Assembly (NCBI GenBank): GCA_023435265.1
Contig: JAEYRZ010000105.1
Coordinates: 1-16,731, forward strand
Direction of reading: 5' to 3'
DNA from: Pseudomonadota bacterium
Lineage (GTDB): Bacteria; Desulfobacterota; Desulfobacteria; Desulfobacterales; Desulfosarcinaceae
Length of the DNA: 16,731 nucleotides
Part shown: one piece after another, positions 1 to 7,131 of the stretch
Layout: the number at the start of each line of letters is the position of its first letter
Numbering within the stretch: the first letter of the stretch is position 1
The notes under the pieces: model-generated
What the model was told of the DNA's origin: nothing
Seen by the model: the letters and a program-made list of their open reading frames with translations, nothing else
Databases searched by the model: none
Position numbers and translations under genes: made by a program

Positions 1-836
1 CCAAGAAACGCGACCCCTCGCAGACGCCCATGCAGGCCAAAGTCGGCCTGTTCCCCAATTTCGCCTGGGCCTGGCCGGTGAACCGCAGGGTGCTCTACAA
101 CCGGGCCTCGGTCGATCTCGACGGCAATCCCTGGAATCCTGGAAAAGCCGTGATCGCCTGGCAGGACGGCAAATGGGTCGGCGATGTCCCTGACGGCGGG
201 TGGGCGCCGCCGGCCTCCGGCAAGGGACGCCACCCGTTCATCATGCAAAAGCACGGCCTGGGCGCGCTGTTCGGACCGGACCGGGTCGACGGCCCGTTCC
301 CCGAACATTACGAGCCAGTTGAAACGCCTATCGAGAGTCATCCCTTTTCAAGCCAGCTCCGGAGCCCCTGCTATAAATTCGTTTCCAGCGACATGGATCT
401 GCTGGCCAGACCGGCCGATCCCCGTTACCCCGTCGTACTGACCACCTACTGCGTCACCGAACATTGGTGCGGCGGCGGCGAGACCCGCAACGTCCCCAAT
501 CTTCTGGAAACCGAGCCGCAGCTCTATGTGGAAATGAGCCCGGAGTTGGCCGCGGAAAAGGGCATCCGCAACGGTGACGGCGTGGTGGTGGAAAGCATCC
601 GTGGAAGGGTCGAAGCGATCGCCATGGTCACCGTGCGTATGCGGCCGCTGAAAGTCCAGGGGCGCACGGTCCATGAAATCGGCATGCCCTTCTGCTTCGG
701 CTGGACCACGCCGGGCTGCGGCGACGGCGTCAATCGGTTAACGCCGTCGGTGGGCGATCCGAACACCTCGATTCCGGAGTTCAAAGCCTGCTGCGTCGAC
801 ATCAAAAAGGCGGATCGGTTGACCGAAATCGCGTAA
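1..836 (+). CDS. fdhA: Formate dehydrogenase catalytic (alpha) subunit, C-terminal part; cut by window start
   Basis: The frame is open from the window edge (first full codon at 3) to TAA at 834-836, giving about 277 C-terminal residues. The visible part is the end of the catalytic subunit of a molybdopterin oxidoreductase, including the bis-MGD-binding domain. Recognisable pieces are HWCGGGETRN, a core around QLYVEMSPELAAEKGIRNGD, and the terminal GDPNTSIPEFKACCVDI, typical of formate dehydrogenase alpha subunits. The enzyme oxidises formate to CO2 and passes electrons to the FdhB clusters. The N-terminal [4Fe-4S] motif, the Cys/Sec metal ligand and any Tat signal lie outside the window, so Mo versus W and selenocysteine use cannot be seen. 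FdhB and FdhE follow on the same strand, which supports formate dehydrogenase over other DMSO-reductase family members. The nearby tungstate transporter suggests, but does not prove, a tungsten form. Confidence 0.93.
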   Translation, partial: KKRDPSQTPMQAKVGLFPNFAWAWPVNRRVLYNRASVDLDGNPWNPGKAVIAWQDGKWVGDVPDGGWAPPASGKGRHPFIMQKHGLGALFGPDRVDGPFPEHYEPVETPIESHPFSSQLRSPCYKFVSSDMDLLARPADPRYPVVLTTYCVTEHWCGGGETRNVPNLLETEPQLYVEMSPELAAEKGIRNGDGVVVESIRGRVEAIAMVTVRMRPLKVQGRTVHEIGMPFCFGWTTPGCGDGVNRLTPSVGDPNTSIPEFKACCVDIKKADRLTEIA

Positions 837-842
837 ACGAAT

Positions 843-861
843 CGGGCGGCGCCGCCGCCCG
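843..861 (+). other. GC-rich hairpin in the fdhA-fdhB spacer
   Basis: CGGGCGGC (843-850) and GCCGCCCG (854-861) form a perfect 8-bp stem with a 3-nt loop, between the fdhA stop and the fdhB ribosome-binding site AGGAG (871-875). No T-run follows, so it is not a standard intrinsic terminator. It could stabilise the fdhA mRNA end or tune subunit stoichiometry. The pairing is directly visible; the function is a guess. Confidence 0.6.
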
Positions 862-880
862 GCATCGACAAGGAGACATT

Positions 881-1621
881 ATGGCGAAAGCTTTTCTCAT
901 CGACACGTCCCGCTGCACGGCCTGCCGAGGGTGCCAGATCGCGTGCAAGGAGTGGCACGAACTGCCGGCCAACAAAACCAAACAGACCGGGTCCCATCAG
1001 AATCCCCCGGACCTCAATCCCAACAACTACAAGCTGCTGCGCTTCAGCGAGCACCTTACAGGCGACACCATCCGCTGGTATTTTTTCCCGGATCAGTGCC
1101 GCCACTGCACCGAACCGCCGTGCGCCGAAATCGCCGCCGATTATGCGGAAGGCGCCGTGATCCACGATTCCGGCACGGGCGCTGTGATTTACACCGATAA
1201 GACCCGAAATATCTCCGAAGAAGGCTTTCAGAACATGCGCGACGCCTGCCCCTATGATATCCCTCGCAGGGACGCGGTCACCGGCCGGATGGGAAAGTGT
1301 ACGATGTGCCATGAACGCGTCGCGCGTGGACTGCGGCCGGTTTGTGTCAACACCTGCCCCACCGGGGCCATGAACTTTGGGGAACGCGACGAGATGCTGG
1401 CGCTCGCCAAACAGCGTTTGGCCGCCGTGCTGAAAGAACATCCCGAAGCCGTGCTGACCGGCGCAGAGGATTCAAGGGTGATTTACCTGCTGATGGACGA
1501 TCCCAAGAAGTACCATGAGTACGCTGCAGCCCACGTCACGCACGGCTTGGACCGCAAGGCATTTCTGGCCAGGCTGGGTTCTCCGGTACGCAAAGGTTTG
1601 CGAGCCCTGTTGTCGACTTGA
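881..1621 (+). CDS. fdhB: Formate dehydrogenase iron-sulfur (beta) subunit
   Basis: A 246-aa ferredoxin-type subunit that carries electrons from the FdhA active site. Cysteines fall into three sets: C12-C15-C18-C22 (CTACRGCQIAC), C73-C76-C81 probably with C123, and C140-C143-C155-C159 (CTMC...CVNTCPTGA). Twelve ligands fit three [4Fe-4S] clusters, the count known for the soluble two-subunit formate dehydrogenase of Desulfovibrio gigas rather than the four-cluster FdnH type. There is no C-terminal membrane anchor, which also fits a soluble enzyme. The ATG at 881 has a clear AGGAG six bases upstream. It lies 44 nt after fdhA and 91 nt before fdhE. The electron acceptor (cytochrome c3, ferredoxin or other) is not shown by the sequence. 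Confidence 0.93.
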   Translation: MAKAFLIDTSRCTACRGCQIACKEWHELPANKTKQTGSHQNPPDLNPNNYKLLRFSEHLTGDTIRWYFFPDQCRHCTEPPCAEIAADYAEGAVIHDSGTGAVIYTDKTRNISEEGFQNMRDACPYDIPRRDAVTGRMGKCTMCHERVARGLRPVCVNTCPTGAMNFGERDEMLALAKQRLAAVLKEHPEAVLTGAEDSRVIYLLMDDPKKYHEYAAAHVTHGLDRKAFLARLGSPVRKGLRALLST

Positions 1622-1646
1622 CGGAAAGCGCAGGAAGAATCAGTAC

Positions 1647-1690
1647 CGCCACCCCGGTTTTTGCCTCGGGTATCGACCGGGGTGGCGTTT
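1647..1690 (+). other. Stem-loop between fdhB and fdhE (possible attenuator)
   Basis: CGCCACCCCGGT (1647-1658) pairs perfectly with ACCGGGGTGGCG (1676-1687) around a 17-nt loop, followed by TTT. The T-run is too short for a strong intrinsic terminator. A weak attenuator that lowers expression of the maturation factor fdhE relative to the structural genes is plausible. The structure is seen; the role is inferred. Confidence 0.6.
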
Positions 1691-1712
1691 GATACGGAGA
1701 GGAGGAATCGCT

Positions 1713-2642
1713 ATGGGTGTTGCACGATGCGGCGAGCGGTGTGCGCAGCTGCAGCAAGCGGTTGACCTGACACTGAAAAAGCGGCCGGCCCTGCGTACCG
1801 TCGTCGAGCCCTTCGGCGCGGCGCTGCTTGAAAGAACCTTCGTGGTCGAGAAATTACACGCCGAAATGGCCGATGTGAACCTTTGGGACCATTCCGACCG
1901 GCTCTCGAGCGGCACCCCCGTCATGAGCGCGATCCCCCCTGCCACGTTGAAAACCCCGGTGGGAAAAGCAGCGACCGACCTGCTGCCGATTCTCGAGGGG
2001 TCATTCAAAAGCCTCGCTGCGGAATTCGGTGCCATCGAAAAATACCTTCATGAAGGCGTTTTGGACATGGGCCGCCTGGGGAAGGCCTACCTGGACAGCG
2101 ACGAAGAAACGTTTCGATCGACCGTGCAGGATTCCCCGATCTCCGCCGAAGCGCTGAAGTTCGTCGTCTACTGGGCGCTATCGGCCGTGCTCCAAGCGGC
2201 CAGGCTGCATTGGTCGATCCCGGATTCCCACTCCGCCTGGTCCAAGAGCGAATGCGCCTTCTGCGGGTCGGGACCCGGCTTGGCTTCACTTTCCAGGCCG
2301 CCGGAAACAGTTTCGGAATTCTTCACCGCAGGCGGCGGGCAGCGATACCTTCATTGCGCATTGTGCGGGCACCAATGGCGTTTCGAACGTAACCGGTGTC
2401 CGTCATGCCATGCGAATGGGAAAGACGATCTCGTCTATTACCAGGAATCCGCCGAAACCGGCGAACGGATCTATGCCTGCCGTAAGTGCAACCGGTATCT
2501 GCTTTGCATCGACCTGCGGCAGCGTCCTGGATCGGCCTCCATGGATTTGGCCGCTCTGGGGATGGTTCATCTTGATATTCTGGCGCAGGGCAAAGGCTAC
2601 CGTCCCATCGCGCGGGTGCCCTGGAACCGGATCGATCCATAA
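1713..2642 (+). CDS. fdhE: Formate dehydrogenase accessory protein FdhE
   Basis: A 309-aa protein, about the length of E. coli FdhE. The C-terminal half has four CxxC pairs: C181/C184, C215/C218, C229/C232 and C256/C259, plus C265, with the FdhE-like runs CALCGHQWRFERNRCPSC and CRKCNRYLLCID. FdhE is a rubredoxin-like metal-binding protein needed for formation of active formate dehydrogenase in the cytoplasm. The reading frame is open upstream to an ATG at 1515, but that start would overlap fdhB by over 100 nt. The ATG at 1713 has a strong ribosome-binding site (GGAGAGGAGG, about 1696-1705) and gives the family length, so I chose it. Position right after fdhAB supports the assignment. Confidence 0.92.
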   Translation: MGVARCGERCAQLQQAVDLTLKKRPALRTVVEPFGAALLERTFVVEKLHAEMADVNLWDHSDRLSSGTPVMSAIPPATLKTPVGKAATDLLPILEGSFKSLAAEFGAIEKYLHEGVLDMGRLGKAYLDSDEETFRSTVQDSPISAEALKFVVYWALSAVLQAARLHWSIPDSHSAWSKSECAFCGSGPGLASLSRPPETVSEFFTAGGGQRYLHCALCGHQWRFERNRCPSCHANGKDDLVYYQESAETGERIYACRKCNRYLLCIDLRQRPGSASMDLAALGMVHLDILAQGKGYRPIARVPWNRIDP

Positions 2643-2857
2643 CTACAGCTGCCCCCGGAGCCTGACCTGATGGCCTTTCGGCCTTAACGTCAGGCCCGCT
2701 CGAGCGGGCGGCAACTGCGCACCTCCTAAGTGCGGCCGTTCGTGATGGTCCTATTGCCGGTTCAACCGCCCGCTCGAGCCTGACCATGCCGCCCATGATT
2801 CCGGAGTCCCCCCATATTGCCGTCGTTTAAGTCGTTGCGCGATGCGCCGCTTTTTAC
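2643..2857. repeat. Gene-free spacer after fdhE with nested inverted repeats
   Basis: No coding signal seen. CCTGAC (2661-2666) pairs with GTCAGG (2689-2694) around an inner GGCC-TTTC-GGCC hairpin (2672-2683); this may end the fdhE transcript although no T-run follows. CTCGAGCGGGCGG (2699-2711) then pairs with CCGCCCGCTCGAG (2766-2778). TCAGG (2690-2694) and CCTGA (2779-2783) extend the stem across a 4-nt bulge, giving an arm span of about 2690-2783. The left arm also contains the 14-bp perfect palindrome CCCGCTCGAGCGGG (2695-2708). The same TCAGG can pair in either hairpin, so two structures compete. It resembles a small extragenic palindromic repeat; no family assigned. Confidence 0.6.
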
Positions 2858-2887
2858 TTGACAGGGCGGCGAACCTGCAAGTAAATA
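2858..2887 (+). promoter_or_regulatory. Probable sigma70-type promoter of bamBC
   Basis: A perfect -35 hexamer TTGACA (2858-2863) is followed after 18 nt by TAAATA (2882-2887), a good -10. Expected transcription start is around 2894-2896, about 75 nt before the bamB ATG. It lies in a locally AT-rich stretch within otherwise GC-rich DNA, upstream of the first gene of a same-strand pair. Sequence match only. Confidence 0.6.
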
Positions 2888-2896
2888 CTTTGTAGC

Positions 2897-2914
2897 TATA
2901 TCATATTTGATATA
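2897..2914. promoter_or_regulatory. AT-rich palindromic operator candidate at the bamBC promoter
   Basis: TATATCA (2897-2903), spacer TATT, TGATATA (2908-2914): a perfect 7-4-7 inverted repeat placed at about +1 to +20 of the predicted promoter, where repressors often bind. It lacks the TTGAT-N4-ATCAA pattern of an FNR/CRP-type site and the CGTTAT half-site of E. coli ModE. I cannot name the regulator; candidates include a tungsten/molybdenum or aromatic-acid sensor. Confidence 0.5.
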
Positions 2915-2970
2915 TATCCATCCATCAGCGTTTAAACCAGATAACCAACCTTCAGTAAGGGGGCTTGCCG

Positions 2971-4941
2971 ATGAGATATGGCGAGACAGGCTACAATCTC
3001 GAAATCGATCTGGCGAAAGGCAATATCGAGCGGGTCGCAACCGATCCGAAGATGATGGAACTGCATCTGGGCGGTTTGGGCACCAGCGTGAAAATTCATT
3101 GGGACCGGGTTCCGCCCGAAGTCAAACCCTTCGATCCCGAAAACCTGCTGATTGTCAGTTCCGGACTCCTGAACGGTACGCCGGCGTTCAGCGCGAACCG
3201 TACCGTGGTCACCTTCATGTCGCCCCAATCGAACCTGCTGGCTTATCCCATGATGGGCGGCTTCTTCTCCGCCGAGCTGAAATATGCCGGCTACGACAAA
3301 ATCATATTCCGCAACAAGTCTCCGGAATGGGTCTACCTTTGGATTCACAACGACAAAGTGGAACTGCGCGACGCCGCTCACTTGAAAGGCAGAGGCGCGC
3401 TCGAGACTCAGGACCTGATCCGGCGGGAGTTGAGAGAGCCGCGGGCGCAGGTCGCGGCCATCGGAATCGCCGGCGAAAACAGAGTCTTCACGGCATCCAT
3501 AGAACAGTCGCGCTCCAGCGCCAGCCGGCTCGGCGGCGGCGCAGTGATGGGCGATAAGAAAATCAAGGCGATCGCCGTTCGCGGAACCAAAGACGTCAAT
3601 CTCGCCCGCGGGGCGGAGTTCATGGAACTCATGAAAGGCGTGACCGAATATATCAACTTCCGGAATGCAAATCCCATCCAGGATGTGATGACGATTCTCT
3701 CCGGCATCGGCTCGCCGCAGGAGATGGTGCACACAGATGAAAAATGGCACACCGAGAACTTCGCCTGGGGGAATGCGCGTACCCGCAGAAAAGGCTTCTG
3801 GACCGACGATATCAACGCTTCCTGGTCGAAAAGCCAGCGCGCCGCCATCAAACGCCTGATCAGCTGCTACAATTGTCCACAGCACTGCGGCGCCCTGATC
3901 GCCCACAAGGATACGCCGCGTTACATGGCCAAGTGCTTCGGCAAGCTGACGTACGCCATGGCGGCCTATGTGGACGACCTCGACTTCGGCTGGGAAATCC
4001 TGCAAAAAGGGACGGAGTACGGTGTCGATTCGTTTTCGACCCCTCAGATCCTGGCCTTCGCCGTCGAGCTGCGCGAAGCCGGCATTCTGACCGACAAGGA
4101 CTTCGAGGGATGCCCGTCCGACAAACGCGGCAGGTTTCATTGGCTGCTCGACAGGGTCGTGCGCCGGGAGGGCATCGGCGATGTCCTGGCCGACGGGGTC
4201 TATTACGCGGCCCGCAAGATCGGCAACGGGGCGGAAGAATTCGACCACAATACCATTAAAAAACACGAACAGCTCCCTTTGAAGCTGGGCATGATGGACC
4301 CTCTGTATTACCTGATGTATTCCACGAACGAAAAAATCAGCATCACGCAGATCGAGGGACAGTGGCCCCAGGTGCCCTTCCCCACCAAAGAGCAGAGAGA
4401 AGAATTCGTCAGAGACTGGCCCCAGCTTCCGGATGAGAAGTTCAAGCAGTATCTTCTGGACTGGGAAATGCGGGGCGAAAAAGCCAACCCCTACTATCCG
4501 ACCCCGCAGATGGCGGCCGAGATCGTCGACTGGATGGAGCTGCTGCACAATATCGACGACGCATGCTGCGTCTGCGCCGGGATGTCCTCGTTCTGCCTCA
4601 AGCCGCCCTATCACATCCATAATTACCCCAAACTGATTTCGGCGGCCACGGGAATGGACCTGGACGAGGCCGGCCTCACGAAGATCGCGAACCGAAGCCG
4701 GAACCTGCATCGCGCGGTGAACAACCGGAGGGGCATGACCCGGGCGGACGAGAAGCCGCCGCAGGATCATTGGAAGCGCAGGTTCCCCGACATCGAACAG
4801 GAACTCCTGTCGACCTATTACCGCTTCAAGGGTTGGAACATGGACGGCATACCGACGCGCGCCAAGCTGGAGGAACTGGATCTGGGCTATGTTGCCGACG
4901 ATCTCGAGAAGAGGGGGATATTGAAGCATGGCCAGGATTAA
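2971..4941 (+). CDS. bamB: Tungsten-type benzoyl-CoA reductase catalytic subunit BamB-like (aldehyde ferredoxin oxidoreductase superfamily)
   Basis: A 656-aa protein of the aldehyde:ferredoxin oxidoreductase superfamily that closely follows BamB, the catalytic subunit of class II benzoyl-CoA reductase, which dearomatises benzoyl-CoA to a cyclic 1,5-dienoyl-CoA. The start MRYGETGYNLEIDL and the length fit BamB. Residues linked to BamB catalysis occur at the same numbers as I recall for Geobacter metallireducens: Glu251, His260 (in DEKWHTENF) and Cys322 (MAKCFGKL), the protein ligand to W. The [4Fe-4S] ligands are C299-x2-C302-x3-C306 plus a distal Cys in DDACCVCAG (532-535). ATG 2971 has AAGGGGG at 2957-2963; a TTG two codons earlier is too close to that site. 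bamC overlaps it by 14 nt. No BamDEFGHI electron-bifurcation genes are visible. A different aryl- or acyl-CoA or aldehyde substrate is possible. Confidence 0.85.
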   Translation: MRYGETGYNLEIDLAKGNIERVATDPKMMELHLGGLGTSVKIHWDRVPPEVKPFDPENLLIVSSGLLNGTPAFSANRTVVTFMSPQSNLLAYPMMGGFFSAELKYAGYDKIIFRNKSPEWVYLWIHNDKVELRDAAHLKGRGALETQDLIRRELREPRAQVAAIGIAGENRVFTASIEQSRSSASRLGGGAVMGDKKIKAIAVRGTKDVNLARGAEFMELMKGVTEYINFRNANPIQDVMTILSGIGSPQEMVHTDEKWHTENFAWGNARTRRKGFWTDDINASWSKSQRAAIKRLISCYNCPQHCGALIAHKDTPRYMAKCFGKLTYAMAAYVDDLDFGWEILQKGTEYGVDSFSTPQILAFAVELREAGILTDKDFEGCPSDKRGRFHWLLDRVVRREGIGDVLADGVYYAARKIGNGAEEFDHNTIKKHEQLPLKLGMMDPLYYLMYSTNEKISITQIEGQWPQVPFPTKEQREEFVRDWPQLPDEKFKQYLLDWEMRGEKANPYYPTPQMAAEIVDWMELLHNIDDACCVCAGMSSFCLKPPYHIHNYPKLISAATGMDLDEAGLTKIANRSRNLHRAVNNRRGMTRADEKPPQDHWKRRFPDIEQELLSTYYRFKGWNMDGIPTRAKLEELDLGYVADDLEKRGILKHGQD

Positions 4942-5458
4942 AAAAAAGATCAAAACCATCAAGATCGAGGCCGATAAGTGCAACGGGTGCCGGGGGTGCG
5001 AGATCGCCTGCTCCAACTTCCATGCCACGCCCAAGTACAGCAGCGTCAATCCGGCCAGGTCCCGTATTCAGGTCATCACCCACCGGCTCGAAGATATATT
5101 TTTCCCCGTGTTTGCCGGAGAATATGCCCCGGCTGAGTGCATGGGCCGAAATTCCTATATCATCGAAGGCAAGCAATACGATGAATGCGGATTCTGCAGA
5201 GCCGCCTGCCCTTCACGGGACATCTTCAAGGAACCCGATTCCGGACTTCCGCTCAAGTGCGACATGTGCGAAGGTGAAGAAACGCCAGTCTGCGTCCAGT
5301 GGTGCCTCAACAAAGTCCTGATCTATGAAGAAAGGGAAGAGGAAGTCGAGGAAGGCATTGCTCAGGAGGAGGTCGAAACGGGAATCGGAGCGCTTGTCGA
5401 TAAGTACGGACTGGAACAGGTGGTCGATACCGTCGTCCGCATGTCCCGCAAAAAATAG
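4928..5458 (+). CDS. bamC: BamC-like iron-sulfur subunit of class II benzoyl-CoA reductase
   Basis: A 176-aa polyferredoxin-type subunit that would shuttle electrons to the BamB tungsten cofactor. Twelve cysteines fit three [4Fe-4S] clusters: C18-C21-C24-C28 (CNGCRGCEIAC), C71 with C87-C90-C94 (CGFCRAAC), and C111-C114-C122-C126 (CDMC...CVQWC). Three clusters is the known BamC complement. The C-terminus from about residue 134 is acidic (EEREEEVEEG) and ends in a basic tail. The start overlaps the bamB end by 14 nt, with GAGGGGG about 10 nt upstream, so the pair is probably translationally coupled. Related ferredoxin subunits accompany other aldehyde oxidoreductase-family enzymes, so the BamC name depends largely on the quality of the BamB match. 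Confidence 0.85.
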   Translation: MARIKKKIKTIKIEADKCNGCRGCEIACSNFHATPKYSSVNPARSRIQVITHRLEDIFFPVFAGEYAPAECMGRNSYIIEGKQYDECGFCRAACPSRDIFKEPDSGLPLKCDMCEGEETPVCVQWCLNKVLIYEEREEEVEEGIAQEEVETGIGALVDKYGLEQVVDTVVRMSRKK

Positions 5459-5470
5459 CGGGACTGAAAG

Positions 5471-5499
5471 CCGCAGCCGTTGATGGCTGCGGGGCTTTT
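5471..5499. terminator. Bidirectional terminator between bamC and the convergent CoA-ligase gene
   Basis: CCGCAGCC (5471-5478), loop GTTGAT, GGCTGCGG (5485-5492), followed on the + strand by GGCTTTTC and preceded by GAAAG, so the - strand reads CTTTC after the stem. The hairpin begins 13 nt after the bamC stop and ends 7 nt short of the stop of the oppositely oriented ligase gene. That position fits a shared terminator, though both T-runs are short. Confidence 0.75.
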
Positions 5500-6875
5500 C
5501 AGAGTCCGCTGCGCGGCGGGCCTTCGGTGACGATGATGCTTCGCTTCCCCGCACCGGTTGTCGCCCAGCGTCCGGACGGCGAAAAACGGACTTCGGGAGA
5601 CTTCAGCAGTGCGGCGGCGACCCCTGTGCGAACCGCATCGATCTTCTCAAGGGCGGCGAAGACTTCGCTTTCGCCGGGGCGCTCGTCTGCCTCCGCGTGC
5701 ACCGTAACAAGCAGCTGCCATTTATCGTCTTGCCCTTTCGAAAGGGTGACGCGGTAATCGAGCAGACCCTCGAGTTGAAACAGCGCCTCGTCCATATCCG
5801 GCAGGTTCAAGGCGCAACCCGGGCCCAGTCGGACCGTTCCGCCCCACCTGCCCCGGACACGGCCCATCCGCCTGAGAACACTGCCGCAGGGGCAGGCGCC
5901 GGGAAGCATCCGGGCGATGTCCCCGGTACGGTAGCGTATAAGCGGCATGCCCCGCCGGGTCAGCGTCGTAAAGACCACTTCGCCGATCATGCCCTCCGGA
6001 CAGGCTTGGCCTGTCGTAGGATCGACAACCTCGAAGTAAAGATCCTCTTCCCTGAGATGATAGCCATGAAGGGCAGCGCACTCGACGCCGCCGCCGAGCC
6101 CCATTTCAGTCATGCCGTAGTGGGTGAAGACCCGGCATCCCCACTGTGTTTCCAATCGCTTTGCGATCGCCCGCGGGCAATAATCGGTGCTCAGCAGGAC
6201 GCTCCGGACGTTCCATTTTCTTTTTGCTGCGCCTATGTTTTGTCTGGCCAGGGCGAGGACCTGGGTCGGAATCCCGACCAGGCAATGGGCTTTGAATGCC
6301 GCCAGGGTTTCGGCGGCATGGCGCGGATCGATTACCGGGCCGTAGGCAAGAGTGCCGACATTCATTCTGCGCAGGCCGCGGACCAGGAGATCTCCGACGC
6401 TGTCCGGTCTTTCCGAAGGAAGAAGAACCATGACGCGCTGTCCCGGCGCGACAAGAGTCGACATGCCGTGGTGAAAGAAGTCCATCGTCCGTTCAAGGTC
6501 TTCTTGCGTGAAAAAGACCCGCTTCGCCTCCCCGGTGCTGCCCGATGTGGAAAGCGTGACGATCCGGGCGACATCGTCCTGGCGGACGGCCAGAAATCCG
6601 CCCGGATCTGAGCCAAGCTCCGAGGGGGTTGTGAACGGAATCCGCGCGATATCCGCAAGCGAAGTCAGCGGGGGGTCTGGAAGGGCCGCCAGGCGCCGGC
6701 GATAGAAAGGGGCATGGCGCCGGGCGTACATGATCGTCTCATTCATTTTGTTGAGCTGATAACTTTCGAGCGCCCGGGTGAACGACTTTCCCGCCGGTCC
6801 CGGACCGCTTCCCGTACGGCTCCGGATCCAGGCTTCGAGAGGGGTGATCGCCATTTCGGAATTCAACGTCTTCAT
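5499..6875 (-). CDS. AMP-dependent CoA ligase, PaaK-like (DVU_1553-type family)
   Basis: A 458-aa adenylate-forming enzyme of the phenylacetate-CoA ligase-like group, expected to activate a carboxylate as acyl-AMP and then acyl-CoA. Motifs in order: ATP loop LSTSGSTGEAKR (108-119), HYGMTEMGLGG (252-262), YRTGD (315-319), a CPCG pair (C328, C330) as in PaaK, and a C-terminal GAGKR with Lys444 as the likely adenylation lysine. An N-terminal ALESYQLNKMNETI...HAPFYRRRL stretch is typical of PaaK-like proteins. From memory it most resembles the family named after Desulfovibrio DVU_1553, whose substrate is unknown. It is the last gene of the tup operon, 43 nt after the redox protein gene, and faces bamC. 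The start is uncertain: no clear ribosome-binding site; Met8 (6854) is an alternative. Confidence 0.85.
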   Translation of the reverse strand: MKTLNSEMAITPLEAWIRSRTGSGPGPAGKSFTRALESYQLNKMNETIMYARRHAPFYRRRLAALPDPPLTSLADIARIPFTTPSELGSDPGGFLAVRQDDVARIVTLSTSGSTGEAKRVFFTQEDLERTMDFFHHGMSTLVAPGQRVMVLLPSERPDSVGDLLVRGLRRMNVGTLAYGPVIDPRHAAETLAAFKAHCLVGIPTQVLALARQNIGAAKRKWNVRSVLLSTDYCPRAIAKRLETQWGCRVFTHYGMTEMGLGGGVECAALHGYHLREEDLYFEVVDPTTGQACPEGMIGEVVFTTLTRRGMPLIRYRTGDIARMLPGACPCGSVLRRMGRVRGRWGGTVRLGPGCALNLPDMDEALFQLEGLLDYRVTLSKGQDDKWQLLVTVHAEADERPGESEVFAALEKIDAVRTGVAAALLKSPEVRFSPSGRWATTGAGKRSIIVTEGPPRSGL

Positions 6876-6918
6876 TGTGGATGGCTTTCAAAACAGCCGC
6901 ACAGGATGTGCCGGAATG

Positions 6919-7131
6919 CTACTTGTCTTCCAGGGCCTGCTCCGCCTCCGCCATCTTGCCGGTGGCCAGCTCCTCGTCGATCAGGACCATGCCGCATCGG
7001 GGGCAAGCCGGAAGGTGCAGCGCGAAGATCGTTCTGGAGTACTGGAGCCTGACCGTCCGGACCTCGAGCGATGCCCGGCATGAATTGCAGATCCAACGAT
7101 TTTCCCGGCCCTTTTCCTCCTTCTCCCTCAT
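6919..7131 (-). CDS. Small four-cysteine redox/zinc-ribbon protein (DVU_1557-like)
   Basis: A 70-aa protein with two CxxC pairs, C15/C18 (CNSC) and C43/C46 (CPRCG), a spacing that suits a single Fe (rubredoxin-like) or Zn site. The C-terminal half, with GMVLIDEELATGKM and ending EQALEDK, resembles what I recall as the DVU_1557 family redox protein of Desulfovibrio, which neighbours the DVU_1553 CoA-ligase family; here the two genes are also adjacent. The ATG (7131-7129) overlaps the stop of the preceding gene as ATGA, so translation is probably coupled. A role in electron transfer or metal handling is inferred only; no substrate or partner is known to me. Confidence 0.8.
   Translation of the reverse strand: MREKEEKGRENRWICNSCRASLEVRTVRLQYSRTIFALHLPACPRCGMVLIDEELATGKMAEAEQALEDK

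Noticed and set aside
2932..5049. 705-codon open frame on the - strand opposite bamBC
   Set aside because: It is exactly antisense to well-supported bamB/bamC, has no recognisable domain, and is the usual mirror frame of GC-rich coding sequence.
5527..6705. + strand frames opposite the CoA ligase, including one of 304 codons
   Set aside because: They are antisense to a gene with complete adenylation motifs and show no domain of their own.
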